A stretch of DNA of 64,000 nt from Haematobia irritans (GCF_050003625.1 NC_134401.1:91738852-91802851); one strand, 5' to 3'; positions 1-11,564 are shown, numbered from the stretch's first letter. Program-made: numbers and translations. Notes: generated from the sequence alone by a model not told the origin.

Positions 1-1905
1 TATCGACTTGAAACTTGGCACAACTAGTTGTTATCGATGTAGGTCGGATGGTATTGAAAATGGGCCATATCGGTCCACTTTTACGTATAGCCCCCATATA
101 AAGGGACCCTCAGATTTGGCTTGTGGAGCCTTTAACAGAAGCATATTTCATCCGATCCGGCTGAAATTTTGTATATGGTGTTAGTATATAGTCTCTAACT
201 ACCACGCAAAAATTGGTCCACATCGGCCCATAATTATATATAGCCCCCATATAAACCGATCTCCATATTTGGCTTGCGAGGCCTGTAAGAGAAGCAAATT
301 TCATCCGATCCAGCTGAAATTTGGTACAAGGTGTTAGTATATGGCCTCTAACAACCATGCAAAAATTGGTCCACATCGGTCCATAATTATATATGACGCC
401 CATATAAACCGATCCCCAGATTTGGGTTGCGGAGCCTCAAAGAGAAGCAAATTTCATCCGATCCGCCTGACATTTGGTACATGATATTGGTATATGGTCT
501 CTAACAACCATGCAAAAATTGGTCCACATCGGTTCATAATTATATATAGCCCCCATATAAACCGATCCCCAGATTTGGCTTGCGAAGTCTCCAAGAGAAG
601 CAAATTTCATCCAATCCGGTTGTAATTTGGAACATGGTGTTAGTATATGATCTTTAACAACCTTGCCAAAATTGGTCCATATCGGTCCATAATTATATAT
701 AGCCCCCATATAAAACATTCCCCAGATTTGACCTCCGGAGCCTCTTGGAGAAGCAAAATTCATCCGATCCGGTTCAAATTAGGCACGTGGTGTTAGTATA
801 TGGTCGCTAACAACCATACCAAAATTGGTCCAATCACACAAAAATTGGTCCATGTCGGTTCATAATCATGGTTGCCACTAGAGCCAAAAAGAATCTACCA
901 AAATTTTATTTCTATAGAAAATGTTGTCAAAATTTTATTTCTAAAGAACATTTTGTTCAAATTTTATTCTGTTCATAATTCTGAGTCGACCTAAGCATGT
1001 CCGTCCGTCCGTCTGTTGAAATCACGCTAACTTCCGAACGAAACAAGCTATCGACTTGAAACTTGGCACAAGTAGTTGTTATCGATGTAGGTCGGATGGT
1101 ATTGAAAATGGGCCATATCGTTACACTTTTACGTATAGCCCCCATATAAAGGGACCCTCAGATTTGGCTTGTGGAGCCTTTAACAGAAGCATATTTCATC
1201 CGATCCGGCTGAAATTTGGTATATGGTGTTAGTATATAGTCTCTAACTACCATGCAAAAATTGGTCCACATCGGTCCAAATCTACCAAATAATCTACCAA
1301 AATTGTATTTCTATAGAAAATGTTGTCAAGATTTTATTTCTATAGAAAATTTTGTCAAAATTTTATTTCTAAAGAAAATTTTGTTCAAATTTTATTCTGT
1401 TCATAATCATGGTTGCCACTCGAGCCAAAAATAATCTACCAAGATTTTATTTGTATAGAAAATTTTGTCAAAAGTTTATTTCTATAGAAAATTTTGTTAA
1501 AAATTTATTTCTGTAGAAATTTTGGTCAAAATTTTCTTTCTATAGAAAATTTGGTCGAAATTTTTATTTCTATAGAAAATTTTGTGAAAATTTTATTTCT
1601 ATAGAAAATTTTGTTAAATTTTTATTTCTGTAGAAAATTTTGTCAAAATTTTATGTCTACTTTGTCAAACTGAATTATATACGTATTGGATCGATCTTTT
1701 TTGATTTAATATATACCACGTATAGACTTACATACAATTTAGAAGATGGTGTTAGGAGGTTTTAAGATACCTTGCCATCGGCAAGCGTTACCGCAACTTA
1801 AGTAATTCGATTGTGGATGGCAGTGTTTAGATGAAGTTTCTACGCAATCCATGATGGAGGGTACATAAGCTTCGGCCTGGCCGAACTTACGGCCGTATAT
1901 ACTTG
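1..1905 (+). mobile_element. Family A element, truncated at window edge, with internal partial duplication
   Basis: Non-autonomous repeat of family A, entered just after its CCGTCCGTCC leader. Five 153-bp units are marked by CCCCCATATA-type boxes at 91, 244, 397, 550 and 703. Near 974 the leader (CTGAGTCGACC, CCGTCCGTCC) reappears and units restart, so this is a head segment joined inside another copy. The far end is at 1850-1905: GGAGGGTACATAAG, the hairpin TTCGGCCTGGCCGAA-type, then TATACTTGTTT. Two 29-bp minisatellite blocks lie inside. There is no coding potential beyond accidental frames. Confidence 0.75.
880..1665 (+). repeat. 29-bp A+T-rich minisatellite (two blocks)
   Basis: Tandem units of TTTTATTTCTATAGAAAA with a GTCAAAA linker occur at about 895-970 and 1285-1665, separated by the duplicated family A leader. 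The block is preceded by the phrase GGTTGCCACT..GAGCCAAAAA, which also precedes the same minisatellite in other A copies. It is therefore an internal module of family A. Confidence 0.85.
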
Positions 1906-2539
1906 TTTACTCTATATTGTTTGCTAGCCAGTTTTAATTCTTAAAATTTGTTTTCGTATTCATGCAATATGTAATCTTATTTTTATGCAATATTTATTTT
2001 TATTTTTAACTTTTCTTTATTTGCTATAAAATTTTCGTTCAATTTTTTTTCTGTTTTTTCTTTATCCATTATCTGTTATTATAAATTTTATAAATTTTAC
2101 TTTAATTGTTGTTATTGGTCTCCTTTTACATTTGTCAAACTTAAATTCTAATAGTGTTTTTTCAGTCTGTAATCAGTTTTTCAATATATAATATCTATTT
2201 TGATTCTGTTTTTTTCATGAAACCTAATATTGTAATCATATTATTTTTGTTTACTTGTTATTACTTGCTTTTTCATTTGGATTGCATTAAAAATTTATCG
2301 TATTTAGAAACACAAATGAATATTATTTTTTTATTGAATAATTATGTACTTAATAAAATTTGTACCTTTACTTACATTAAAATCTAACAAATGGACACTA
2401 TATGCATGTTAGACTTTACAGGAATAGTGAATAGTTTTTTATTTTATTGTTCATTGGAATTTTATGTGTTTTTTTTTATCAAAACATTACGAGACAGTAA
2501 AATAAAAAAGTGGATAATGTTACTTATTTTTCACTGCTT
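1906..2539. other. A+T-rich gap, no gene seen
   Basis: About 630 bases of very A+T-rich sequence between a family A end and a family C start. The only open frame (2154-2387, 77 codons) is composed mainly of A+T-rich codons and has no recognisable domain. I see no splice-bounded coding pattern and no terminal repeats. Confidence 0.5.
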
Positions 2540-2990
2540 CATTATACCCTAAACCACATAGTGGCCAGATCTGCTAAAAATGTGCCTACCGGAAATATAG
2601 ATTTTGGATCCCATAAAATATATACCGATCGACTCAGAACCACCTCCTGAATCAATCCAGTCCATCCTGCGAACACCACATGGTGTTGCATTTATTAACC
2701 GATTTTGATGACATTGGTCGGTGTGCTTTTGACACAAAAACGAACGCTATTGAAAGAAATCGGATCAAATTTAGATATAACTCCATATATATGTATCGCC
2801 AGATTTCGACAAATGGGGTCACATTGCGCTTGTTTACTATCTGAACATCATCAAATTTGGCACAAAGTATTGTGGCATCAATCAAACCTGTCATAATAAT
2901 AACCAATGGTACCCAAACATACAATTTAAATGTATCATCCGATCGTGTTTAGACTTATATGTAGCTCTTAAATAATTATACCAACACCAT
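2540..2990 (+). mobile_element. Family C fragment
   Basis: Begins with TACCCTAAACCACATAGTGG, the family C hairpin (its second arm is eroded). The leader ACCGATCGACTCAGAA and two degenerate array phrases follow. It is cut off where a family B hairpin tip begins. Confidence 0.7.
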
Positions 2991-3072
2991 AGAATGGTGA
3001 TGGAGTATAAAAAGTTTGTCATTCCGTTTGTAGCACATCGAAATATCGATTTCCGACTATATAAAGTATATA
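2991..3072 (+). mobile_element. Family B hairpin-end fragment, target of mariner insertion
   Basis: CCATAGAATGGTGATGG followed by the family B leader (TTTGTCATTCCGTTTGTAGC, CGATTTCCGACTATATAAAG). The leader is interrupted at a TA dinucleotide (3071-3072), where the mariner starts. Confidence 0.7.
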
Positions 3073-3858
3073 ACAGGTTGGCTGATAAGTCCCCGGTCTG
3101 ACACATAGATGGCGTCGCTAATATTAAATGCATATTATTTTATATAGTACTAACCTTCAAATAATTCGTGTCAAAATTTGACGTCTGTAAGTCAATTAGT
3201 TTGTGAGATAGAGCGTCTTTTGTGAAGCAACTTTTGTTATTGTGAAAAAATGGAAAAAAGGAATTTCGTGTTTTGATAAAATACTGTTTTCTGAAGGGGA
3301 AAAATACGGTGGAAGCAAAAACTTGGCTTTATAATGAGTTTCCGGACTCTGCCCCAGGGAAATCAACAACAATTGATTGGTATGCAAAATTCAACCGTAG
3401 GGAAATGAGCACAGAGGACGGTGAACGCAGTGGACGCCCGAAAGAGGTGGTTACAGACGAAAACATCAAAAAAATCCACAAAATGATTTTGAATGACCGT
3501 AAAATGAAGTTGATTGAGATAGCAGAGGCCTGAAAGATATCAAAGGAATGTGTTGGTCATATCATTCATCAATATTTGGATATGCGGAAGCTCTGTGCGC
3601 GCGAGCTCACATTTGACCAAAAACTACAACGTTTTGATAATTCTAAGCGGTGTTTGCAGCTGTTAACTGGTAATACACCCAAGTTTTCCATTGATATGTG
3701 ACAATGGATGAAACATGGCTCCATCACTACACTCCTGAGTCCAATCGACAGTCGCCTGTTTGGACAGCGACCGGTGAACCGTCTCCGAAGCGTGGAAAGA
3801 CTCAAAAGTCCGCTGGCAAAGGTATGGGATCTGTTTTTTGGAATGCGCATGGAATAAT
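3073..3858 (+). pseudogene. Himar1-type mariner transposase relic (3' part missing)
   Basis: The terminal repeat ACAGGTTGGCTGATAAGTCC starts directly after TA. The transposase frame starts at 3250 but is shifted within the first codons by a short A run. It resumes at about 3273 with KGKNTVEAKTW and GRPKEVVTDENIKK, meets an in-frame TGA at 3531, loses a few codons in the KLCA-RELTFDQ region, and shifts again just before MDETWLHHY, the first catalytic Asp motif. It ends abruptly at GIIFI, where a family A element begins in the T run. The second and third catalytic Asp motifs and the right terminal repeat are absent. The element belongs to the irritans subfamily by sequence and is inactive. Confidence 0.92.
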
Positions 3859-4913
3859 TTTTATACCCTCCACCATAGGATGGAGGGTATATTAACTTTG
3901 TCATTCCGTTTGTAACACATCGAAATACTTATCTAAGACCCCATAAAGTATATATATTCTGGGTTGTGGTGAAATTCTGAGTCGATCTGAGCATGTCCAT
4001 CCGTCCGTCCGTCTGGTGAAATCACGCTAACTTCCGAACGAAACAAGCCATCGACTTGAAACATGGCACAAGTAGTTGTTATTGATTTAGGTCGGATGGT
4101 ATTGCAAATGGACCATATCGGTCCACCTTTACGTATAGCCCCCGATCCCCCGATTTGGCTTGCAGAGCCTCTAAGAGACAAAAATTTCATCTGATCCGGC
4201 TGAAATTTGGTACATGATGCTAGTATATGGTATCTAATGACCATGCAAAAATTGGTCCATATCGGTTCATAATTATATATAGCTCCCATATAAACCGATC
4301 ACCAGATTTGACCTCCGCAGCCTCTTGGAAGACCAAAATTCATCTGATTCAGTTGAAATTTGGTACGTGATGTTAACATATGGCCTCAAACACCCATGCA
4401 AAAATTGGTCGATATCGGTCCATAATTATATATAGGCCCCATATAAACCGATCCCCAGATCTGGCCCCCGGAGCATCTTGGAAGAGCAAAATTCTTCCCA
4501 TTCGGTTAAAATTTGGTACGTGATGTTAGCATATGGTATTCAACAACCATGCAGGAATTGGTCCCTATCAGTCCATAATTATATATAGATCCCATATAAA
4601 CCGATCGCCAGATTTGACCCCCGGTGCCTTTTGGAGAAGCAAAATTCATCCGATCTGGTTGAAATGTGGTACGTGGTGGTAGTATATGATATTTAACAAC
4701 CATGCCAAAAGTGGTCCATATCAGTCCATAATCATTTATAGCCCCCATATAAACCGATTCCGAGATTTGGTTTTGGAGCCTCTTGGAGGAGCAAATTTCA
4801 TCCGAGTGAGTTGAAATTTGTGGATGACAGTCTTTCGTAGAAGTTTCTACGCAATCCATGGTGGAGGGTACATAAGATTCGGCCTGGTCGAACTTACGGC
4901 CGTATATACTTGT
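3859..4913 (+). mobile_element. Family A element inserted in mariner
   Basis: Starts with the complete hairpin ACCCTCCACCATAGGATGG fused to the mariner T run (AATTTTTAT). It has the CCGTCCGTCCGTC leader and four to five array units. It ends with CAATCCATGGTGGAGGG, a TTCGGCCTGGTCGAA hairpin and TATACTTGTTT. It is one of the few copies here with both ends. Confidence 0.85.
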
Positions 4914-5558
4914 TTCTTCTTCATATGGGGTCATCAAGGGATCGGTTTATATGGGGGCTATATATAATTATGGACCGATGTGGATCAGTTTTTGCATGTT
5001 TGTTAGAAACCATATACTAACACCATGTACCAAATTTCAACCGGATCGGATGAAATATGCTTCTGTTAGAGGCTCCACAAGCAAAATCTGAGGGTCCGTT
5101 TATATGGGGGCTATACGTAAAAGTGGACCGATATGGCCCATTTGCAATACCGTCCGACCGACATCAATAACAACTACTTGTGCCAAGTTTCAAGTCTATA
5201 GCTTGTTTCGTTCAGAATTTAGCGTGATTTCAACAGATGGACGGACGGACAGGCTCAGATCGACTCAACATTTCACCACGACCCAGAATATATATACTTT
5301 ATGGGGTCTTAGAGCAATATTTCGATGTGTTACAGAAGGTGTGTCGAAAATGGTGAGTATTGTTCCATGTTTTGGTATAGCCCACACATAGATCGATCTT
5401 CCGATATAAATCCTTGAGCTTCTAGAAACCGTAGTTTTTATCCGATTTGCCCGAAATGTAAATATACTGGTATTTTAGACTCTCAAAAATTTGTATCGCA
5501 TTTATTTTTACCGATCCATTTGGCAAGGCATCGATATAGACAGATTTCACTTCTTTGG
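4914..5558. mobile_element. Reversed family A leader/array joined to a family B array fragment
   Basis: From about 4935 to 5340 the sequence is a family A array and leader on the minus strand, ending near ATTTCGATGTGTTAC. It then switches to family B array phrases on the plus strand (GGTGTGTCGAAAATGGTGAG). The first ~18 bases after 4913 (TCTTCTTCATATGGGGTC) equal the complement of a mariner stretch seen at 45,805-45,830, so a mariner scrap may mark the junction. Confidence 0.6.
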
Positions 5559-5566
5559 GGGTACAC

Positions 5567-6142
5567 TAGGGATGCCAGACGTACTCTTTTAAAGAGCACA
5601 TGTGCTCTTTTTTACAAAATGTGCTCTTAAAACAAGATAGGTCAAAAGAGCACGTAAAAGTGCTCTATTTTTAGTTAAGTGCTCTTTTCATGCATCACAG
5701 CAAATATTAATCCCACGGGATTCAATAAATGGTAAAAGTAAACTGAAAATACGTAAATGTCGCACGAAGAGATTTTCCTAGCCGTTATTTTCTAATTAAA
5801 TAGTGTTTTACTTTATATATCAGGGTCGTAGAAGAGCATGCCGATGTTGCTTCTTAACTTTGTACTCAGTTCTAAATGTAAACAAACTTCTTCAATAACG
5901 TTTTTCACAAAAACACCAAAAAATGACTTAAAAGTATCGTAAGAAAATTAGCTTGAGATGAATGTAGGTTATTTTATGTTTATGATATGAACCTTTTTGT
6001 TATGTTTAAATGAATTATATTTCAATAAACTGGAATTAAATGTTTTTCTGTTATTTGAAAAAGTGTGCTCTATTTTTTTCGTATGTGCTCTTTTTATAAG
6101 CTGAATGTACTCTTTTTGCCTCTTCAAAATCTGGCATCCCTA
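5567..6142. mobile_element. Non-autonomous hAT element (576 bp)
   Basis: Terminal inverted repeats TAGGGATGCCAGA / TCTGGCATCCCTA are flanked by a perfect 8-bp duplication, GGGTACAC (5559-5566 and 6143-6150). That is the hAT signature. Both ends are rich in the subterminal motif GTGCTCTTTT in both orientations, as expected of transposase-binding repeats in this superfamily. The A+T-rich core has no transposase. Confidence 0.93.
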
Positions 6143-6150
6143 GGGTACAC

Positions 6151-6415
6151 CCAAAGAAAAAGTATTTTCCTCCAGAATGAAATTTTAGATAAACGAAATT
6201 CCCCTTTCGTATAAATTATTTTCGTTCAGAGCAAATTAATCTGAATTTTTGATAAGCTCTACAACGAAGAGTTTTCAAAATAAACTATTATATTTGATTC
6301 ATGGTGGTTGGTATTTAAGATTCGGCGCGGCCGAACTTACTGCTAATATCAGACATTTCTGTTCAGATTGTGATAAAATTCCATAAACATGTACCCCTTA
6401 ATGTTCTTAAATATG
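6151..6415 (+). mobile_element. Debris: unclassified 140 bp, family B tail, family C tail start
   Basis: 6155-6290 is unclassified. 6296-6345 carries the family B end (GATTCATGGTGG, GATTCGGCGCGGCCGAACTT). 6350-6415 matches the C-tail phrase that reads CATGTACCCCTTAAT elsewhere. The C tail is split by the next element. Confidence 0.6.
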
Positions 6416-7038
6416 CACTGAAAAAAAAAGCATGCGCGGTTCCAAAGATTTTGTCTTTTCTTTAACAATTTTGGTATTGATTCCGAGCCAAAGAAGCGGA
6501 GAATACAAGTAAGAATGTTTTTAACACACAATTCTCTTTTAAATTTGGGTATTGTGTACTTGCTTCTAGGAAGCAAATTTTCAACTTTTTTTCGTGATAT
6601 GCTCCTTTAAAAACGAGTTAACGACAACTTTATTTTCCAAATTCAGGCTCGGCTTCTAGTAGAAAGTATGCTATGTGTCAAGTAAAAAACATCTTTAAAA
6701 TAAAGTGTTGAAAAATATGTCCTATTTTTGAACGATTTTTTGCTTTGTAGTCAAGTTGCAAAAAGATAAAAATTTTAAAGACAATTTTATTAATTTTAAA
6801 GAATTTTTCTGAATTATTAAAGTCAAGTTGACCTTACCTCAAAAAATATTTCTTTCATGTTATGGTACCCATATTTAAGTCAAATCACTTAATTATAAGG
6901 GCAATAAAGGTTTATCGACTTTTGGACAAGGAAAAAAAACTTTATATTAGACAAAAACGTCTTCTATGCTAAGCAAAATTTGCATTTGTATTTTAAGGAC
7001 ATGAAATCTTTGGCCTCACGACAACATATTTTTCAGTG
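6416..7038 (+). mobile_element. CACTG-ended non-autonomous DNA element (623 bp)
   Basis: Begins CACTGAAAAAAAAAG and ends TTTTTCAGTG. The flanking C-tail sequence resumes exactly afterwards: other tails read AAATATGGAAATG, and here TG is duplicated on each side. Relatives occur at 31,326-31,971 (minus), 56,963-59,123 and, partially, 43,271-43,420. No transposase is present. The superfamily is not decided; a 2-bp duplication fits Tc1/mariner-like targeting only loosely because it is TG here. Confidence 0.75.
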
Positions 7039-7140
7039 TGGAAATGGGGTTTATCTCCCATACCCGTATCAATGGTACCCCACAAATGCTTAGGTTTACT
7101 AATTCAGTAGGGATGGTTTAGGATATGATACAGTCGGCCC
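7039..7140 (+). mobile_element. Family C tail remainder
   Basis: The C tail resumes with GGGGTTTATCTCCCATACCC, ACCCCACAAATGCTTA and GGTTTAGGATATGATACAGTCGG. It ends near CTTTCTAATTTACT. Confidence 0.75.
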
Positions 7141-8190
7141 CCCTCCGACTTTCTAATTTACTAAAATTGCTGATTTAAATTTTTATTTTACTTCTTTCCG
7201 TAGTTTTCAATAAGTTCATATTATCTACCATAACTGATGTTGTCCCTCTGATTTCAATAATTTCTCATTCATCGGTTTTCAATTTTGTGTAGAGAATGAA
7301 TTCATAATGTTCGAAGTTAAGCAAGACAATTGGAAGTTACAGCAGAACATCATTCGTTATGGCTAAATGCGATTCCAAACTATCCTCGCACTACTCTGCT
7401 CGTGAGATATTGGATTCCAAGCTTTTTCAATAAATATTCCATTTGCCTTAAGTGAGTGTCAGTCATTTGAAATATATGTCAGTGAGCATAACTATGGAAA
7501 AAGCAATGGTTGATATCTTTGTGCCATTTTTATCGCCTGCGAGAGCTGCATTTGACTGCGTTTTACAAATGTTGAGAGTTAACTTTACAACTCCTTGGAT
7601 GAGCTGAAGAACTTGAACAAGAAGAGGATTGCAAACAAGTCTCTGGAACAAATGTGGCCAATGGAAGCAATTTTTCCTCAAACACACACTTAAGGTACTT
7701 GAGGAAATTCTTTTACACATCTATCCTCTTGTGAAGAGACTTGCTCCAATTTCAATTCCTTCAAAGAAAACGCAATAAAGTAAATGTGCACTCATCTTGG
7801 CCATTTTATTATTTCCGTTGTCATTTCCTGTGATGTCCTTTGTTTGTTCGAAGTAACGGTGGATTTTATTTCAGAACAATAATTTTTCAATGATGCAGAG
7901 AGTGGCAAAGAGTAATGACCACAAAGTGCATATTCATAAAAAAGTCAAGAAGGATTTCGGAATTAAAATTTTGCTAAAAATTCAATAATATTTAGTGAAG
8001 AATTTTAAACGAACAGTCCCAACGCAAACTTTTCCACTCCTTTCGACAGTAAGAGCCTCATTATGTGAGCAGCTATAGATAAGGACTCATCCGCAGGACA
8101 TATTACATTATAGAACTAGAATCCTAGAACCCCTGATGCCTTATTAGCCGTAATATGATCATAAAAATTAAGCCTATGATCCCTAGCAAT
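7141..8190. other. Low-repeat stretch
   Basis: About 1 kb not matching other sequence in the window, with more balanced base composition than its surroundings. It contains the coding-like segments listed separately. There are no terminal repeats. Confidence 0.5.
7476..7693 (+). pseudogene. Possible decayed coding segment of unknown family
   Basis: Two overlapping frames look protein-like. An ATG at 7476 opens a 43-codon frame (DIFVPFLSPARAAFDCVLQM) ending in TGA at 7605-7607. The alternative frame 7583-7693 reads SLDELKNLNKKRIANKSLEQ and ends in TAA. A single-base shift between them would give one polar helical protein. An AATAAA follows at about 7773. I recognise no family. It could be a broken host gene, a real gene with unseen introns, or chance. 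Confidence 0.25.
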
Positions 8191-8194
8191 CATG

Positions 8195-9945
8195 GTTGCC
8201 ACTCATAATAATAATCTACAAAAGTTTTAAGAAAGTTTTACAAAAAACCTACCACATTAAGAACAAATTTTCAACAGAATATTTTGTCAAAATTTTATTC
8301 CCATAGACAAATTTGTAAAAATTTTATTTCTATAGAAAATTTTTTCAAAATTTTATATGTATAGATATTTTGTAAAAATTTTATTTCTGTAGAAAATTTT
8401 GTCAAAATTTTATTTCTATAGAAAATTTTGTCAAAATTTGATTTCTACAGAAAATTTTGTCAAAAATTTTATTCTATAGAAAATTTTGTCAAAATTTTAT
8501 TTCCACAGAAAATTTTGTTAAAATTTTACTTCTACAGAAAATTTTATATGTATAGAAAAGTTTGTTAAAATTTTATTTCTATAGAAAAGTTTGTTAAAAT
8601 TTTATTTCTATAGAAAAGTTTGTCAAAATTTTATTTCTATAGAAAATTTTGTCAAAATTTTATTTCTACAGAAAATTTTGTGCAATTTTTTTTTCTGTAG
8701 AATATTTTGTCAATATTTTACTTCTAGAGTAAATTTTATCAAAATTTTATTTCTATAGAAAATTTTGTCAAAAATTTATTTCTATAAAAAATTTTGTCAA
8801 ATTTTATTTCTATAGAAAATTTCGTCGAAATTTTATTACTATAGAAAATTTTGTCAAAATTTTATTTCTGTAGAAAATATTGTCAAAAACTTATTTCTTT
8901 AGAAAATTTTGTCAAAATTTTATTAATATAGAAAATTTTCCCAAAATTTTATTTCTATAGAAAATTTTGTCAAAATTTTATTTCTATAGAAAATTTTGTC
9001 AAAATTTTATTTCTATAGAAAATTTTATCAAAATTTTATGTCTATAGAAGATTTTGTCAAAATTTTATTTCTATAGACAATTTTGTCAAAATTTTACTTC
9101 TGCAGAAAATTTTATATGTATAGAAAAATTTGTTAAAAATTTATTTCTATAGAAAAGTTTCTCAAAATTTTATTTCTGTAGAAAATTTTATCAAAATTTT
9201 ATTTCTACAGAAAATTTTGTGCAAATTTTTTTCTGTAGAATATTTTGTCAAAATTTTACTTCTATAGAAATTTTATCAGAATTTTATTTCTATAGAAAAT
9301 TTTGTCAAAAATTTATTTCTATAGAAAATTGTGTCAAAATTTTATTTCTGTAGAAAATTTTGTCAAAATTTTATTTCTATAGAAAATTTTGTCAAAATTT
9401 TATTTCTATGGAAAATTTTGTCAAAAATTTATTTCTATAGAAAATTTAGTTAAATTTAATTTCTATAGAAAATTTTCTCAAAATGTTATTTCTGCAGAAA
9501 ATTTTGTCCAAATTTTTTTCTGTAGAATATTTTATCACAATGGACTGAATAGTCTAAGTGAGCCTGAATCTTTCACTTGAATCACTGAATCACTTTAATC
9601 TTTTTATCAAAATTTTATTTTCTACAGACAATTTTGTCAAAATTTTATTTTCTACAGACAATTTTGTCAAAATTTCATTTCTATAGAAAATATTGTCAAA
9701 AGTTTATTTTTATAGAAAATTTTGTCAAAATTTTATTTCTTTAGAATATGTTGTCAAAATTTTATTTCTATAGAAAATTTTGTCAAAATTTTATTTCTAT
9801 AGAAAATTTTGTTAAAATTTTATTTCTATAGAAAATGTTGTCCAAATTTTTTCTATAGTATTTTACTTCTATTTTATCAAAATTTTATTTATATTGAAAA
9901 ATTTGTCAAATGTTTATATCAATAAAAAATTTTGTCAACATTTTA
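8195..9945 (+). repeat. Largest 29-bp minisatellite block (~1.75 kb)
   Basis: Roughly 55-60 units of the 29-bp repeat (for example, starts at 8942 and 8971), interrupted once near 9540-9600 by unrelated sequence. Variation is mostly single substitutions and one-base length changes in the A and T runs. Each unit contains the palindrome-rich motif TTTCTATAGAAA. Frames inside it (for example 9389-9580) are artefacts of the repeat. Confidence 0.93.
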
Positions 9946-10510
9946 TTTCTCTCCTGAATATTTCAAGAAAAACGTTCGATCTGACAAGGGAGCGATTCCC
10001 CTCCCCGATCAGATATCGCAAAATCACGTACTCCATATTCAATTCATAGCCACCTCTACGTTCCCTAAAAAATTCAACGTAAATCGAAAAGCTTTCGATT
10101 TTTCACTATTCCAAAGGGGAGTTTCCCTTTCTCGACCAGATATCAAATAATTATGTTCACTGTGTTAATTTAATCACCTCTCCAATGTTCCGTGTATATT
10201 TCGAGTAAATCAAGGAAGTTTAGATTTTACTAAATTCTTAAAAAAAGGCCTTCCCCCTTCTCTGATCAAATATCGAAAATGAAGGAGGATCGATCCTAAC
10301 CTTTACTGAAAATTTCAAGCAAATCTTAGAATTTTTTATTTGAAGTTTCAAATATCAAAAACTCCGAGTCCCATATTAGTTTCATAATCTCCCCATTTCA
10401 ATGTTACCAGATTCGGTGTTTTCCCCCAAATTCAGGAGATTATTAGGGATAAACAAACATACACGTCCGTAAGTTTGACCCCATCCTATGGTGGAGGGTA
10501 TAAAAATATC
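9946..10510 (+). repeat. Family E tandem repeat with 127-130 bp unit and A-type hairpin end
   Basis: Units are marked by GATCAGATATCG-like boxes at 10,007, 10,134 and 10,264 (spacing 127 and 130). Each carries a run of C and T (CCCCTCCCCGATC) and a GTAAATC phrase. It ends at 10,485-10,507 with CCCCATCCTATGGTGGAGGG and TATAAAAA, a family A-like hairpin tip. This is a different array from the 153-bp families. Confidence 0.65.
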
Positions 10511-11035
10511 TTACACCTTATAGAGTAAACAATTCTATAATAAATTTGGAACAATTCTTACATTAATTTGGAAAAAATGCGGGGTCAACCCAACATTCTA
10601 ACGCTTAATACGACCAAATATAAAAAAGTTGGACAAGGTGGAGGACCCCCACCGATATAAAAAATTACCCCATTTTCACCACAAAATCACTCTCTACGTT
10701 TTTTGTAAAACTCAAGTAAATCGATTCAGTCGTTTTCGAAATTATTCGGAACATAGTACGAGCAAACAGACAAACTTTCGATTTCATATATTCAGAAGAT
10801 ACCGGCCCTATGTTTCAATTTCTTGAGGGGCTAGAAGGCACACTTACCATTTACATTGACCGAGTGAAACTTTGCCGATATTGTTTGTTTCATCTAAGCC
10901 ACCTTAGATTCTATATGTTATCAAGTTAACAGCTACGATGAAGGGTTCTCAAAGGAAACTATACTATATGATTCATGGAGATGGGTATTAAAGATTCGGC
11001 CTGGTCAAAATTAAGGCCGTATACATTTGTTTTCA
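10511..11035 (+). mobile_element. Family E-like unit and family B tail fragment
   Basis: 10,575-10,830 has another divergent C-rich unit (GGACCCCCACCGATATAAAA). 10,960-11,030 carries a degenerate B end: GATTCATGGAGATGGG, GATTCGGCCTGGTC, GTATACATTTGTTT. Confidence 0.5.
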
Positions 11036-11564
11036 TTAAGTTGGTTAACCATATTTAGTCTGCACCTCCTGACCTTTATCTGGTCTTTTTGTTTCACGTT
11101 CATTTATTATTTATAAGAGTAATATGTGAAGTTATTGAGTAGTTGAATCTTTTTAGTTAATCTAAAGAATTGCTCGAATACAATTTTATTATTACATATC
11201 ATGGAATGTGTCATTGTCAATGTAGAATGAATGTAAATCTAACTCCTTCGTGCTTTTATCATCCTGACAGTTAACAAATGAACGATTCAACTTGACACCA
11301 TTATTGTACACTTTATTTCTAAGCAGAATGGCCTCCATTTATACTGTCCTGGCAGCGCCATTGTTTGAATGAAAAACTATGGTCTATAGACCTCGCCCCC
11401 CACCCCCTTTTCCACATTAACCTAATGGCTTTTTACATTTGAATTCAGAAATAGTAGGTAACATAAAGATGTGGGCAATAAAATACAAACTACATTAGAT
11501 TCTGTTAGGTATATAATTGTCGTGTTCTTTTAGTACAAATACCGATAAGAAAAAGTGTAAATAA
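11036..11564. other. No feature recognised
   Basis: A+T-rich sequence with no long frame, no repeat matched elsewhere in the window and no terminal repeats. A short C-rich tract (CCTCGCCCCCCACCCCC) lies near 11,390. Confidence 0.5.

Noticed and set aside
8195..9945. Regularly spaced short repeats suggestive of a CRISPR array
   Set aside because: There are no unique spacers; the whole 29-bp unit is tandem. The context is eukaryotic.
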